The position numbers and the translations under genes are program-made. DNA of 64,000 nt from Meghimatium bilineatum (Eukaryota > Mollusca > Gastropoda > Stylommatophora > Philomycidae): contig CM067299.1 in NCBI GenBank assembly GCA_034231615.1, positions 10,622,122-10,686,121 of the forward strand, given 5' to 3'. Positions 12,701-27,700 of this stretch are shown piece by piece. Below the pieces are notes generated by a model. The model saw only the letters and a list, made by a program, of their open reading frames with translations, did not search any database and was not told the DNA's origin. The first letter of the stretch is position 1; every line of letters starts with the position of its first letter.

Positions 12701-15700
12701 TGCAACATTTTGTGCAACCACTACATTAACTACTTGCTATCTCATGCAACATTTTGTTCAACCATTACATTAACTACTTGCTATCTCCTGCAACATTTTA
12801 TGCAACCACTACATTAACTACTTGCCTCTCATGCAACATTTTGTTCAACCATTACATTAACTACTTACTATCTCATGCAACATTTTGTTCAACCATTACA
12901 TTAACTACTTACTATCTCATGCAACATTTTGTGCAACCATTACATTAACTACTTACTATCTCATGCAATATTTTGTTCAACCATTACATTAACTACTTGC
13001 CTCTCATGCAACATTTTGTTCAACCATTACATTAACTACTTACTATCTCATGCAACATGTTATGCAACCATTACATTAACTACTTACTATCTCATGCAAC
13101 ATTTTGTTCAACCATTACATTAACTACTTACTATCTCATGCAACATTTTGTGCAACCATTACATTAACTACTTACTATCTCATGCAATATTTTGTTCAAC
13201 CATTACATTAACTACTTACCTCTCATGCAACATTTTGTTCAACCATTACATTAACTACTTACTATCTCATGCAACATGTTATGCAACCATTACATTAACT
13301 ACTTGCCTCTCATGCAATATTTTGTGCAACCACTACATGAACTACTTGCCTCTCATGCAATATTTTGTGCAACCACTACATGAACTACTTGCCTCTCATG
13401 CAATATTTTGTGCAATCACTACATTAACTACTTACCTATCTCAACGTGTAGCTTGTATTCATGCTTTACTCTACTTGACTTCCATGAATTTGTTCCTATG
13501 GTAACATAAGTGCCTACATATTTTTCTGAAATTTAATTTGTGTGTCTATTCCAGTCTGTGTGTTGTCCTTATCTTGACAATATCCTTTGTGTCGAAATGC
13601 TGAACCTGTGTATCTTGTAAAACTGATTTTCTAAAAATATCATTCGATAATTTGTTGCTGCCTTTTAGACAGATGATTAGTCTGCTTTGCTGTATTTAAG
13701 AAAACAAGAAGAGGGCTGTATGCAGACATACATCGTACCCACTACTTATATAAGAAAACAAGAAGAGGACTGTGTGCAGACATACATCGTGCCCATTACT
13801 TATATAAGAAAACAAGAAGAGGACTGTGTGCAGACATACATCGTGTCCATTACTTATATAAGAAAACAAGAAGAGGACTGTGTGCAGACATACATCGTGC
13901 CCATTACTTATATAAGAAAACAAGAAGAGGGCTGTGTGCAGACATACATCGTGCCCACTACTTATATAAGAAAACAAGAAGAGGACTGTGTGCAGACATA
14001 CATCGTGCCCATTACTTATATAAGAAAACAAGAAGAGGACTGTGTGCAGACATACATCGTGCCCATTACTTATATAAGAAAACAAGAAGAGGACTGTGTG
14101 CATACATCATGCCCATTACTTATATAAGAAAACAAGAAGAGGACTGTGTGCAGACATACATCGTGCCCACTACTGAACTTCTAGTTACTTTTTGCATGCT
14201 GTAGTCTCCACAATATGTGTATCAGCACATGCTCATCAATCTCTAGAATTATGTACACTTGAACATTTACTAGTTTACATGATTATATAACAGACATCTT
14301 TATCTTTGTTATTGTTATGTTATATTTCATCATGTCTGTTATATTGATAATGTTAATGTTTGCTATATATTGTCAGTTTGTCATGTCTGTCACATTGATG
14401 ATGTACATTTTTATATATTTTATCAGTTCGTCACTTCTGTCACTTTGATGATGCATGTCCTCCTTGTACCGACCTGACAGACAAGATGTGCATGGGTGGT
14501 CACATGGTAAGCCGTAGCAGGCATGGTAACATGTTAAGACTATGCAATAATTTGAGTTCATAGTTGGGTGCTAAATGTGAGGATTTATTACCTGAGTTAA
14601 TAAGACCATTTGATGATACTGATGGTACCGTTGCCTTGTTACATTACACATTTATTGAGGCCCCAAGGGTATGACTTAGCTTTCACCAAGCAACATTATA
14701 CAATGTACTTCTTTCAAGATTTCTCTCCATCTGTTCCTTAATTTTATTCATATCTAGTATCCACTGTAGTGTCTGTTATGTCATTCTCACGCTGGCCAGC
14801 AAACTCGTGTTTCAAATCCTCTCGTTACTCGTGATTTGAAATAAAAATTTACTCCTGTGGTTTGCCCAGCCACTAGAAAGTAGAGTACCAGGGCTATGCT
14901 CTGGAAATGTCGAGAAATAACTAATGAGTATATGTGGTAGGCAACAGTGCTAGTCAGGCGGTTTCTGGTCAACCACAGACGTAGTTAGCTGAACAATTAT
15001 GGGGAAACTGTTTTATAACTCATATTACCTTCATCTTTACCCATATCAGTTTCTATACCTCCAACTCTATGTGTTTCTATACCTCCATCTCCACGTGTTT
15101 CTATACCTCCATCTCCACGTGTTTCTATACCTCCATCTCCATTGGATTCATACATTTTCCTCTTGTGGAAGCTCTATATCACTTCATCAGCACAATAACA
15201 TTGACTCCTTTTTTAGTAGGCAGCTTCTTTGCAAACATTATACATCTTGGAGAATTGAAGTCTTGGATAGTTGAAGTCTTGGATAGTTGAAGTCTTCTGT
15301 GTATGAGATCAAGTCCTGAAGAAATATCTCCATTCCCCCATTGCACAAAAGGATACAAGAATTTTGTTGCTTGCAATTTCTTTGGATCAAAACACACAAT
15401 CAAACAAAAATGCCAGAGACATTAAGTTTGTCATAAATAAAAAATCTGTTTTATTTAAGTTCAGAATTGACTTGGCTTCTACCCTGGTGTAGCTGAATTG
15501 ATAAGAGCAGAGCCATGTTGATATGTTTCTATGTTGTGGGTTCAAATCTATATATTTGCGCTTGGCCCTGGGTTATTATGCTTTGAGAGTGGGATTAGTT
15601 TCGTCAATATGCACTGCCTTATTGTTTCAACTGCTCAAGTCCCATAATGACCACTCACCAATTGACTCATCTATACAAATGGGTACCAAAGTCAGACAGT

Positions 15701-18700
15701 TGGGAATGTAAACACAGTGAGGAAACCACTGATGCCCATCACCTGATGGAAAGATGAGACAATACTGCAACATCTCATACCTTTACAGCATGATAGGCTA
15801 TGGTACATTACCCTTGCCATAACTGAATGAACATCTGTCGGTTGTCTTTTCTCTGCTTTTGCTTTTAGGCATTGCAGGATTGATTGTCTCTGCTTTTGCT
15901 TTTAGGCATCACAGGATTGAGTGATGATTGATTTTCGTGTTAGGGTACGTTTGGTTGCTTGATATGCAGTAATATTGTAACTTCGTCAAGCCACCTTCTT
16001 CTTAGTCCTCCTCTGTGTCTTGCTGTTTCCATTTTCATGTTGTATGATCTTGTTGTTAGCTAATAAGGGTTAATTCTTATTCAGTGGCTGAACCATTTCT
16101 GTCTCTGTTTTTCAATATATTTGATCACTGATGTTGTTCGAACAGTTCGTGTAATCTCTTCATTACTCACACAATCTCTTCTTGCTGTTAGCTGCTTTGC
16201 TTAGACATTTCATTTCACATGTAGTAAGCTTTCTATCTTGTTATTTAGTTATTGTCATGTTTGATATTGATAACAATTTTGGTATGAAGATTGAATTTAT
16301 GATTTGCATTTTGGTTTCCATTGGGAAAGATGTGTACTTCAAGAGTAGTGTTAGTTCATAATTTATGTAGTTAGTTTTTAAAATTTTTCAACTCTCTATC
16401 CATTCTTCTGTTGTCTAAATAATGCTCCCAAGATACTTAAATTCCTTTACTTGATTCAGTAATTTCTCTTTATGTTGATTGTATTCAGTTTTTTTCAGTA
16501 TTGATCTTCATCTTGTGATTGAGGCAGCTTTCATTGAGTGGGTTTATGTGAACTTGCAGCTCTTCACTTGAACTGAAGAGTAGGCACTGATCATCAACGA
16601 GTAGTTCTGTTATGTCATTTGGCTGGTCTGGTAGTGTTTTGATTGCTTTAGCAATACTATCCATATAAATAATGTACAAAAATAGTGATAGAAGATAATC
16701 TACAGAAGTTGACTCGCACATACAAAGAAAAATTGAAAAATGTCAACAACTTTAAATATCCTGGGTCAACCGTTATCATCACATTTGATTGTTCCGCAGA
16801 GATCAGAAACATTATCAGTGGCCATAAAATGAAAAATCACAGAGGAAAAATCTGTGACACGGTTGAACATAAGGACAAAGTTGTGACTTTTAAGAAGTTA
16901 TATTTTGCCAGTGGTAACATGATTTTGAGACTTCAAAATGACATCTGCAATGAAAAAGAAAATATCGACATTTGAAATGAAATGTTATAGAAAGGTCCCG
17001 AGAACATCATGAACAGAAGGATGATCAAACACAGATGTCCACATAAAGACCTGAACATAGAAGACTAGTTCATGAATACTGTCAAAAAATGCAAGCTAGC
17101 ATTTCTTTGGACATATAAAATAGACACAATGAGTTGAAGAGATTGATTACGGAGGGTACGATTCCAGGAAAAAGAACTATAGACAGACCAAGACTGTGAT
17201 GGACACAGGATAAAGACATTCAAAGATGATCTGATATGACACTAGAAGAGGATTGACAGTCAGGGTCAGAGACAAGAAGAAGAATGATGATAAAACAAAC
17301 CACTGTGGAACTCCTGGTGTAACTAAGAACAACTTTGTAAGATCTGCGCTTGTTCTAACACACTTTCACTATCTTTGTATATGGATGTTAGACACTTTAG
17401 TAATTGTTCATTTTGATATGTATGATCAGAAAAATATAAGTGGCTTGAGCTAGTGGGGAGGTCTAAGTTGGAAGGAGTCATTCATTTTTGTTCCTGGTCA
17501 TTAGGGTGCTGAGGCAATGAGAGAGGAGATAGACTTGCAAATTTTGCCACTGTAATATGCGGTAGAGAAAGAGATCAGGCAGATATACTGAACTTCTGAC
17601 AAGAAACAGCATGGACAAATGAAATTAATGAGTGTTGTCATTCATTTTCTGTGTCCAGAATAAAGGAACAGAGCTTAAAATGTACAGTCTTCAGAAATAA
17701 GTGTATATCAAGGTCTTCTGTTATATTCATTGTTTTATATACTCCTAATGGCATAGGTAGGTCTGTTTAACCTTTAGCACGCTAGTTTACAATTACGTAA
17801 TATTCTCCTTCTGCTGCGGCATTGGTTTTCGCAAATGATACGCAATCGTCTGTGGCTGTTTTGAAATCGTGATAACTTTTTAAACAAAATGGCCGTAAAA
17901 TTTCTACCCAATGTTGCCATCGGATTCTGTCAAAAAGTTGCAAAATTAGTAGACTGTTTATATCATAGGTGGCTCTTCGTTTTGGAAGTATGTACAAAAT
18001 GTGCAAGCTGTCAAGCTTCTTCTAGTGTCATGTTTGGAAGATTTTCGATAGCATGTGTCTGTCCAAGACCTTCTGAATGTGATACTAGAAGGAGCTGGCA
18101 CAGAACCAAGAGGCTTACAGAGTGGCAGTGGGGACTGTAATGATTGAATTTCATGCTACAACAGGTGAAGCTTGAAGTTTTATTATATCAGTTTGATTTT
18201 TTTTTCGTAACACTTGGTTATGTTTCTTCTATTTTGTGGACAGGTCAGGAAGAATGTTCCCTGTCACCTGCTCAACATCAGCTGTGGGTATCCCTGCAAT
18301 AAGATGTTAGCGTGTGGTGAACATAAATGTCAAAAAATATGTCACAAGGTAAGATCATCACAAAAAAAGACTTGTGTTAGTGACATGTTTTATGTTCTGG
18401 GCTGACTGTGACATTTATTTTTATGTCATGCCATTTATTGATGTCACTTTCTAAATTGATGGTGACATTGTTCGATGCTAAGTTCTAAAAATAAGGGTGG
18501 GGGGAGCCGTGGAAAAATATGGCCGGCCAAGTCTTCTTGTTTTAAAAATCCTGCAGATTAGAAGTATATATAGCCTAGAGAAAGAAAATGCATTGAAACC
18601 TGCCACGTCATTTTTTTGAAAGACTGATTGAAAATTACTATATGCACTCTTATTGAGAGAGACACCCCCCCCCCCCCCCCGCGCTTAGGAAATGCTATTT

Positions 18701-21700
18701 GGAACTTCAAAGGGCTGAAGAAATGCTTCCTGGCAAAAAATAAAAGTGAAATCTTAGAATGCAGGAATTGATAAAACTCCATATTGAAAGCAGAATCAGA
18801 CTTGTGAAAACAAGTGCTACAGACAGACATCTGGAAGAATTTGTTCTATAGAACATTTATCTAGCAGCAAATAAACAGACTTGCTGGTTATCAAAAACTA
18901 TTTTTGACAGTGACGAAACAGCGTAAACTTATTTTTAAGAGATGACTTTCCCTCTAAAACTATTTTGCAAAGAACAGTTATGGGTGGAAGGAGTAGAAGA
19001 GGGCAGAGAAAATTCTTGATTGATAACATCAAAGAATGGTATGGATGTGATTATACTACACTTTTCCAAATGGCTGAAGACAGAACTAGAACTGTTTGGA
19101 GGGCATTTTGTGCTGATGTATCCAGTGTGGCACTTCTACGACCCTGATGGGTTATGGACCTTATTATATTGAGTTGTTGGTGCATCAAGGATTGTAGCTG
19201 ATAAGAGTCTTGTTCTGACTCATAAAACAGTGGGAAACCACCGAGAAGTAGCATTTCCAATGAATTTTTAATGCCAAGAAACTCATCTGGCTAGCGGCAA
19301 GAGCATACAACATGACAATGGAAACATCCAGATGCAGAGAAAGACCAAGAAGAAAGTGGATAGAAGGAGTTTCAGACATTCTGAGATGTCACAATATTAC
19401 CGCATATCAAGCAGCCAAACATGCCATAGTGCAAAAACCGATTTTCATTCAATTCTGCAATGAGTTACAGTAAAGGTAGAGAAAAGACAATAAATAGACA
19501 GCAGAAAATCATGATGACCACAAAGAAGACGCGTCATGGGGCTCACAAGCTGAAACTCGCCACTTGGGAGGAGAATGAAAGACTAACCTTGGAAGGACAG
19601 ACAGGTTCCATGAAAGACAAAAAGAGGCATCACAAAATGGTGATGAACACATGATATTGAGGACCTCCTAGATATGACAATGGAGGAAGTAGGACAACTC
19701 GAACTAAAGAGTGGCAGTGAGGACATCATGTCATGTGGAAAACAAAGATTTATGTGTTGTGAATTTATCATATGTAGTGTGTTTTTTGTATGTAACATGG
19801 GATGACGTGTGAGTGTGCACATAGATGTGAGTCGGCATGTAGCTGTGAGTGTGCATGGAGCTGTGAATGTGGACATAGCTATGAGTGTGCTTATAGCTGT
19901 GAATGTGCTCATAGCAGTGAGTGTGCATGTAGCTGGCAGTGTGCGTGTAGCTGTTAGTGTGAATGTAGCTGTGAATGATTTATGAGTTTGATGAAAGTAT
20001 CTTGTCGCTTTACATATATTTAGAACTCTAGATAGCAGACATGAAAATATCAAACAAAATATGTTTGTTAAGACAAGTCTATCCAGAAGTCAGATTTCAA
20101 CACTTAGTTCTTATACAAGTCTACCCAGAAGTCAGATTTCAACACTTGGTTCTTATACAAGTCTACCCAGAAGTCAGATTTCAACACTTGGTTCTTATAC
20201 AAGTCTACCCAGAAGTCAGATTTCAACACTTGGTTCACTGGAATGAATCATATTCAAGGAAATAGCACACTATACAAATCTCGCCACGGGTGCTAAAATC
20301 ACTGTCTTTCAAAAGTAACAGGATGTCATCAAAAGTTGAGTTCCACAAATGAACATGCTTCTATATATCAAAGTACTGAGTATAAACTGTGAATATGGTC
20401 TGTATGTATTGTATGTCAATTTCTTGTAGCATTACACCAAGAAGTACACAAATTACATATTGAATGTTAATTTTCCAGAGTGATTGCCTTGATGAAGGCT
20501 CTGCATGTACCCAGTTGTGTGAAAAGATCAGGTCAGCTTGTGGTCATCCGTGTGCTGCTATATGTCATTCTGGTCCATGTCCAGACACAGCTTGCAAAAC
20601 TGAGGTCAGATTTTCTCTTGTATTTGTGTTTGCATTTTTTCACAGAAATAATTTGGTTCTATGTTTAACCTTTAGCATGCCTGCGGAGAAACTTGTTGCT
20701 AACGTTTTCTATTTTTAAACAAAAGATGGGGACTTGCATCACCCATTGCTATGTACTCATTTAGTGATGAGAAACAGCATGATGATTTGGCTTACCGTAC
20801 TGGAATCTGTGAATCCTAGTTAGAGATTCTATTATACTTCCTTTTCCTGCATTTTGTTTGGAAGAGAGAAGAATATTGGGAATTGTGTTTGCTTTCAAAG
20901 TAGATATGAGTGAGTTTCATTATGAAATCACACCGGAAAAGTATAGGATGAATATATTGACATTGTGGACTACGGATACCTTTCAAGCTGTAAGGCAATA
21001 TGTGCCATCTTAGTGGACCAGGTTCAAATCTCATTTTATGCAGATTTTTCTTTGTTAATAAATCCTCAATGCTTCTATATTATTGTTTTTTTTTAGTGCG
21101 GTGGTGTTTCTCCTTGTATAAAGTACATGTTTCAGTTTATTCTAATCTTTACTACAGATCAACATCACCTGCCCATGTGGTAACCGGACAGCCAAAGCCC
21201 TTTGCTCTGTTGGAGGTGATCATTCAGTTGAGCTTGCCCAGTTTCAGCGTCTGAGTGTTCAGAGCATAGTAGAGTCTGGAGGTCAAAGTGTGGACCTGTC
21301 ACAGTTTACACAGACAAGAAAGTCCAATAAGAGGTAAGCTATTTAGCAAGTTTATATTTGTTATGTAATCATAGTCTATCAGAACAATCTCAATAAAAAG
21401 TAGTTGTGCCACTTTTCAAGGATTGCTGACTGTTTTAGATGATGATGGAGTAATCCCTTTAGCTGTGAGCAGGTAGATCTTGACAGCTAAAAGCCTTTCT
21501 GACAAAAGCATAAGTCTTCATCAGATGTGTAACTGAGGTGACACCCAAACTTGTATAAGGTTGGTTGTCTTTAAGGCATGGTTGTGTTGGGGGGGGGGGA
21601 CTAGAGGCATGTTTAGTCCCTGAAGGGAGACAGTCAAATCTGGCAGTATTCCATAGGATCATCACATTGTGCTAGGAGAACAGCATATACTTCTGGGCCA

Positions 21701-24700
21701 TCTAGCATTCCCCTCCACCTAGAAATTTGCAACAAATGGACAGAAGTGCAATGTCCGCTGACCAACATCACTTCATCATCCATGGAGATCATTTGATAAC
21801 AGATAAAAGTCAGAAATTGAGACAAGACATGGGGATCATTTGATAACAGATAAAAGTCAGAAATTGAGACAAGACATGGGGATCATTTGATAACAGATAA
21901 AAGTCAGAAATTGAGACAAGACATGCAGTGGCAACAGTGATTTATTCTTCACAGATGACATGTTATCTGCCTATTCTTCAACTTTCCTTAGTAGCTTCCT
22001 ATGGCATGCCTGGAAAGAAAACAGTGGCCTTATTCTTTGCAATAACAACTATGATAATGTATTATTGTCACCTGCAAATAATATTTTTTTAAATTTTGGG
22101 AAAGTGTGATTGAGAAATATTTTATTGTATATGTATTGTATCTTTCAGACTGGACTGTGATACAAACTGTGCCATCATAGAACGTAACCGGCGTTTGGCT
22201 TTGGTTCTAGAGATTAAGAATCCAGATATGAGTGCTAAATTGGGAAATCCGACATTCACAGAATTTCTGAAGGATTATGCTAAGTATGTCACACTAAGAT
22301 CAAATTCAGTTGATACTGCTTTAGAAATATGAATGTTGTGAACAGGAATTAAAACCAAGTCTGTCTCCGTGGCACAACACCTTGCTATGAAAAAAAGTTA
22401 CTGCCAAGTAGCTGTGAGTACTTCACAAAGAGTGTTTTTATAGCATGTCATTCAAACACAACTATTATTTCACATCAGAATATAAAACAACCATTCCTTC
22501 ACAAAAGAATATAGAACAACTATTCCTTCACATCAGAATATAGAATTGTTTCTTATTAGCATTGCTAGCCATGACGGCATATTCCTGCAGATATAATCTG
22601 TCTATGTTCATGCCTGTTCTTTCAATCAACAATTTAATTTAACGGATGCTGCTGATTTATAAGGTATGTCTGAAGGTCCCACTATAGTAGTAATAATGTA
22701 CCCCAATATAAGGTACGTCTGAAGGTCCCACTATAGTAGTAATAATGTACCCCAATATAAGGTATGTCTTACTTTAATAGTAATAATGTACCCAAACATA
22801 TGGTACATCTGAACGTCCCACTGATAATACTAATTGTCAACATGTATGTAGTGCCTGACCATGAACAAGGGGCGAGGTGAAGATAACTCTGTGCAGGACA
22901 TGACAATTCCTGGGAAAGCCTAGGATTGAACTAGCATATTTGGAGTCCCTTTAAATACAGGGAATGTATAGCTGGATCAGTGACCATGATGCTGAGCTAT
23001 ATAGCTCTGGACACTTCTGATGGCAAAGAAATCTTGGCAGGGAGGGGAGTTGAAGCTTACGTAGGTAGAAAACCTCTAAAATTTACCCACTTCCAGTGGC
23101 ACTGTAGGGTTTTTGGTTTAATATAGTGTAAATAAAATATTGTGTAGTATGTCCCTGTCAATAGACTTGAGGAAAAAAGTTCTACAGAGCTACATTACAT
23201 TGATTATAACACATGGATGTGAAGCTTGTACAATAAACTGGATGGTGGATAATTAGAGGCAATAGAGATGTGGTTCTATAGTAGAATGCTGAGAGTATCA
23301 TGGACAGTTAGAAAGATTAACAAAGAGATGCTGAAAGAATCAAATTGTGAGACAGGGTTACTAATAATATCAGAAAGAGATAAATCTTATTTTTGTGATA
23401 TATTATGAGACAGGGAGGTCTGGAGAACATAGTTACAACAGGCAAGATAGAAACGAAGAGATTTAGGATGACAACATGAAAAAATATTTGTCAGACATTG
23501 TGGCATGGCAAATAGTGGACAATGATCCTGATAAAAAATATTAGACATAAAGAATTGTGCAGATCCATGATTGCCTTTGCTAGTCAGCATGGCACCTGAT
23601 GATGATGATAATGTAAATGTAATGTCATAAAGATTGATATTATTTGTCCGGTCAATATCTTTTATTTAATCTGTGATCAATTCTCAAACTACCTATTCAG
23701 AGTATCACAGAACTGTGATCTGACATTTGCTAGTGTTCTCACAGAACTGTGATCTTGCAGAGTTGCCAGATATTATGAACTGTCTATGCACACAGTTCAG
23801 TTTAAAAAAATGGCCAAACTCAAAAACTGTGTAGGTGAATTACTGCAATCTTCTATTTAGTCAAAACTGTTTTAAAAAAATCATTTCTGTTTCTTCTTCT
23901 GCGTTCATTCTGAAATTTCTGAAGATTAGCAAAATGTAGTCAGTAGAAAAGAAAGTGTTGTGTCATCGTTTACAGCTTAGCTGTGATATCTGCACCTTTC
24001 GGCCTGATACATCCAACTTCAGCATGGCTTGTGCAACTCCTAAACCTCCTTAGTCACCTTTTTCAACATGCCTGGTATGTAACTGTGTCACTATACTTTG
24101 CTCCATTTTTAGTCCCCAGCATCACACAGGTGCAATTCATTTTAATAATTACATTTAGAAGATTAAAGTTTCTCTCTGTTTTTTTGGTTGTAAAAACAAT
24201 TTTACCGACAACAATTCTTGCTGCACACTTTCTGTATTTTAATAAATTTAAAGGAAATATATTAAAAAAATTGATAAATTTTCTAATTGGCCAACTAAAA
24301 TAAACGGTCAAAATATAAATCTCACGGTTCTGGCTCTTCAATACTACCAATATGGCAACTCTTGTGTGTTCAAATGCAATGATTTACTCATGTTTACTTC
24401 CAGGAAAAACCCGAAGTTTGCTTTAAGTGTTGAAAAGAGCTTCAATGACCTTGTGCAGTCAGCTAAACAGGTGAGAAGATATTTTTGATCTACCTACAAG
24501 TTTGTGTCTGCTTGTGTGGTATGGAAATACAGACAAGAATCAATCAGTTGGAAGATGGTAGAGAAGAATTTAGACTTTGAAATGCAGATTTAACAATGAA
24601 TTTAGAGAATTATTGAATGAGATTTTCACCCTCGTTTTGTTGGACCCAAGAGGGAAGGAAAAATTAGCAACACTGTTCAACTTCCTTGCAAGAGATTACT

Positions 24701-27700
24701 AAGGAGGTTACAGAGTGGAATTGGCTGTTCCATTCCATTTAGGGTCAGGGTGAGCCAGAAACCATGCTAAAGTCGGATGTGTCAGGTTGAAAGCCGCAGA
24801 AAGCTGGAGACCATGACACAACATATTCTGCTCACCGGACTACATCTTGTTAATTTTCAGGAGTTTGAATACAAATGAAGAAAAATATGATTTTTACATT
24901 TGATCTCTAGGAATTATGAGCAGCAGAACTCTTGTTTCCATTAGTGTAATAAGGTGGAGTGAGTATGCAGCGCTTGAAGAGATACCCCCTCCTGTTCAGA
25001 GCGGGCAAACATTTTAATTGTATACATGGATTGCTGTAGGGCTTCTGCAATAGGATTGTCTCTATACAGTCATGTCATTTCTTAGTGGTAAATCAAATAG
25101 GACAAATCAATGAAGTTGGTCAACTAAACATATATAGTAGATAAGGGGCCACCCACCCAACAAAATTGTAAAGAACTCAGAGACAACCCTTGTTTAACTA
25201 TGTTAACAAGAAAAAATGTTTTAAAAAAACCACACGCGCACACACCAATTATTTTTTTGCAGATTAAGTAAAAAACTATGTTTATTAAATTCATTTTTAA
25301 AAATATAATTTTTCACATTCTATTTAATTGGTGTATGAGATATTTTTCTGTTGATTTGAACTATTGTCAATGTCTCTCCACCCTCCCCCTTTCCATATCG
25401 TGTTAATAACTAACTGTCAAAATCTTTAAGACCTCCCTCCCTCCCCTAATTGTTGACATAATTTATGGACAGTCCCTAAAATACTGCTGAAAGGAAAAGT
25501 TTATTAAATTTTATAAAAATGGACAAAAATCAGTCTACATAAATTATGGTAAGAGATCTATTATAACCAACTTTAATATAAAAATAAAACTCAATCTCAT
25601 GTTCTTAATATATGTCTTCCAGTCTGCCCATCCAAACAGAAGCCATGCATTCCAATCAATGAATCGCGAGCAGCGACGCTTTGTCCATGAACTGGCAGAG
25701 TTCTACGGTTGTCAGACGCAGAGCTATGACTACGAGCCTATGAAAAATGTAGTGGCGACAGCAGTCAGGTATGCACATGAAAAGATAACATTTATTGTTT
25801 GTCCTCCGCACGTGATGATGATCATTTAAAATTCCGTTATGTACTTGATTATGTACATACATAAAACACTTAAAGAAGGAAAAATAATAGGTTGCAAGTC
25901 CTTACAAGAAGTAAAAGTACAGACAACTCTTGGAGAATCAAAACCTCTGCTCTATGTTCCGCCTGTTGTATGAAAAGAACAAACAAACTAAGTAACTTGA
26001 TTATGCGTTCGTAGATAAGCCATATTCTGGTCGCAATTGTCCTTTGACAGTTCAGGCATGTGATTACCACTACAGATAGTTTTTCACCTAACCGTGACTT
26101 TCTAGCTACTCTCCGCTCTTGAGCTGCTGCACGTCTCCTTTTTTCACAAGATGCTGTGTCTTTTTTTAATTGTTGAGCATTACGTAGCTCTAAATTGTGC
26201 AAGTTCTTCCCACATATCTTGGTCTAGTTCAAAGGTTTTCTAAGATAACTAACTTGAGAGTCAAAGTTAAAGGTAAGCTAAGTTGTAAATTAGAATCATA
26301 GCACATGGTTTTCTCATAAGTGCTCAGTTGCCTAGTCAGTGATTGTCTGACTGAACTGTCTGACTAGTGTCGACTTCACACTTGTTCAGTAGAGATGGAA
26401 AAATTTCTCATCCTTCCCAGAGCATGAGTTCTGGTACAATACTTCCTTCGGTTTCGCATACCATGGCAGTAATTTTTATTTTAAACCATGAATGAGTGAA
26501 CTCGGAGCCTGAATCTGCGGGTCCGTGACTGTCTCCAGTATAGAAAACCTGTGTACAGAAAATATAAACATGTCCTAGAAGGCCCATTTGGACTATTTCC
26601 GTGAATTTCATTGGTTGGCTTTGGCTATTTTTTGCATGTGACTCAAAGTATATAAATATATTTACCAATGAAAAGCACAATAAAAAACGTAACAAATAAA
26701 GTTTTAATTAATCCTGGACACAGGTCTTTACAGAGGTGACTGCTATTCGGCAGGCGAGTGACTTAAAACACTACACTACCTGACTCACACTGAAGAGTTA
26801 CATCTGTGCATGAGACTCTAGGATTGAGCAAATATTTACAATGGATTTTTAATAGGAAGTGTTGTGCAGGGTGCTCCATATAAAAGTATTACTAATGATA
26901 GAAAGTTGCAATAGCAATGAGGCTACTTTACATACTGCATTATGAGCATGGATTAATGGAACAGGAATGCTGACAACTGACTTAATGAGTTAAAGAATGG
27001 AATGTTAGCAAGGAAGAACACTGGCTACTTCACCTGTAAATAATTGGATCTAATATTGTTAAATCGCCTGTGTGGTGCCAGAGCCCGAAAGGGGAGCAAA
27101 GAATAGCAACACTGTTTACCTTCCACACATGTCATAAAAGGTGACTAAGGAGGTTATGGGATGGAGTTGGCTGTCCCATTTCATATATGGTCAGTGACCC
27201 AAAGCCATGCTGAAGTCGGATGTGTCGGGCCGAAAGGTGCAGATATTGCAGCAATGCTGTAAACCATGACACAACGCATTCCGTTCTCCGGACCACATCT
27301 TGCTAATCTGCAGGAGTTTGAGAACAAACACAGAAGAAGAAGAATATTGTTAAATCACTTCACACACGTGCGTGCACAGACATCACAAATGCACACACTT
27401 TACACATGCATTCACACATATCACTCACACTCTTCCTTTCCCCTCTCTCTCTCTCTCTCTCTCTCTCTCGCAAGCCAGATTTGAACCCGTGATCTAGCAC
27501 AGGTGAACTGCTTAACCACTAGACTATGCATGCCTGTAGCTTAGTGCTGAGGAACACAAGATCTCAACACAAAGACTCCTCTGAGACTTCCTTCCTAAGC
27601 GCTGCACTTTTATCCAAAGGCGAAGTTTTCTAGGTGTGAAAGAAAGCTGTGAAGGAAATGTCCTATCCATAAACAATCTCCTCACCCTGGACTATTGAGA

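Noticed and set aside
12345..13440. CRISPR-like regular repeats
   Set aside because: Head-to-tail minisatellite without unique spacers, in an intron of an animal gene.
13687..14127. ORFs of 146 (plus) and 135 (minus) codons
   Set aside because: Created by a 54-bp array, open on both strands; no splice support.
27475..27535. Possible minus-strand tRNA gene (tctagtggttaagc, gggttcaaatc)
   Set aside because: Good A and B boxes, but stems do not pair as a functional tRNA; more likely a tRNA-derived SINE head.
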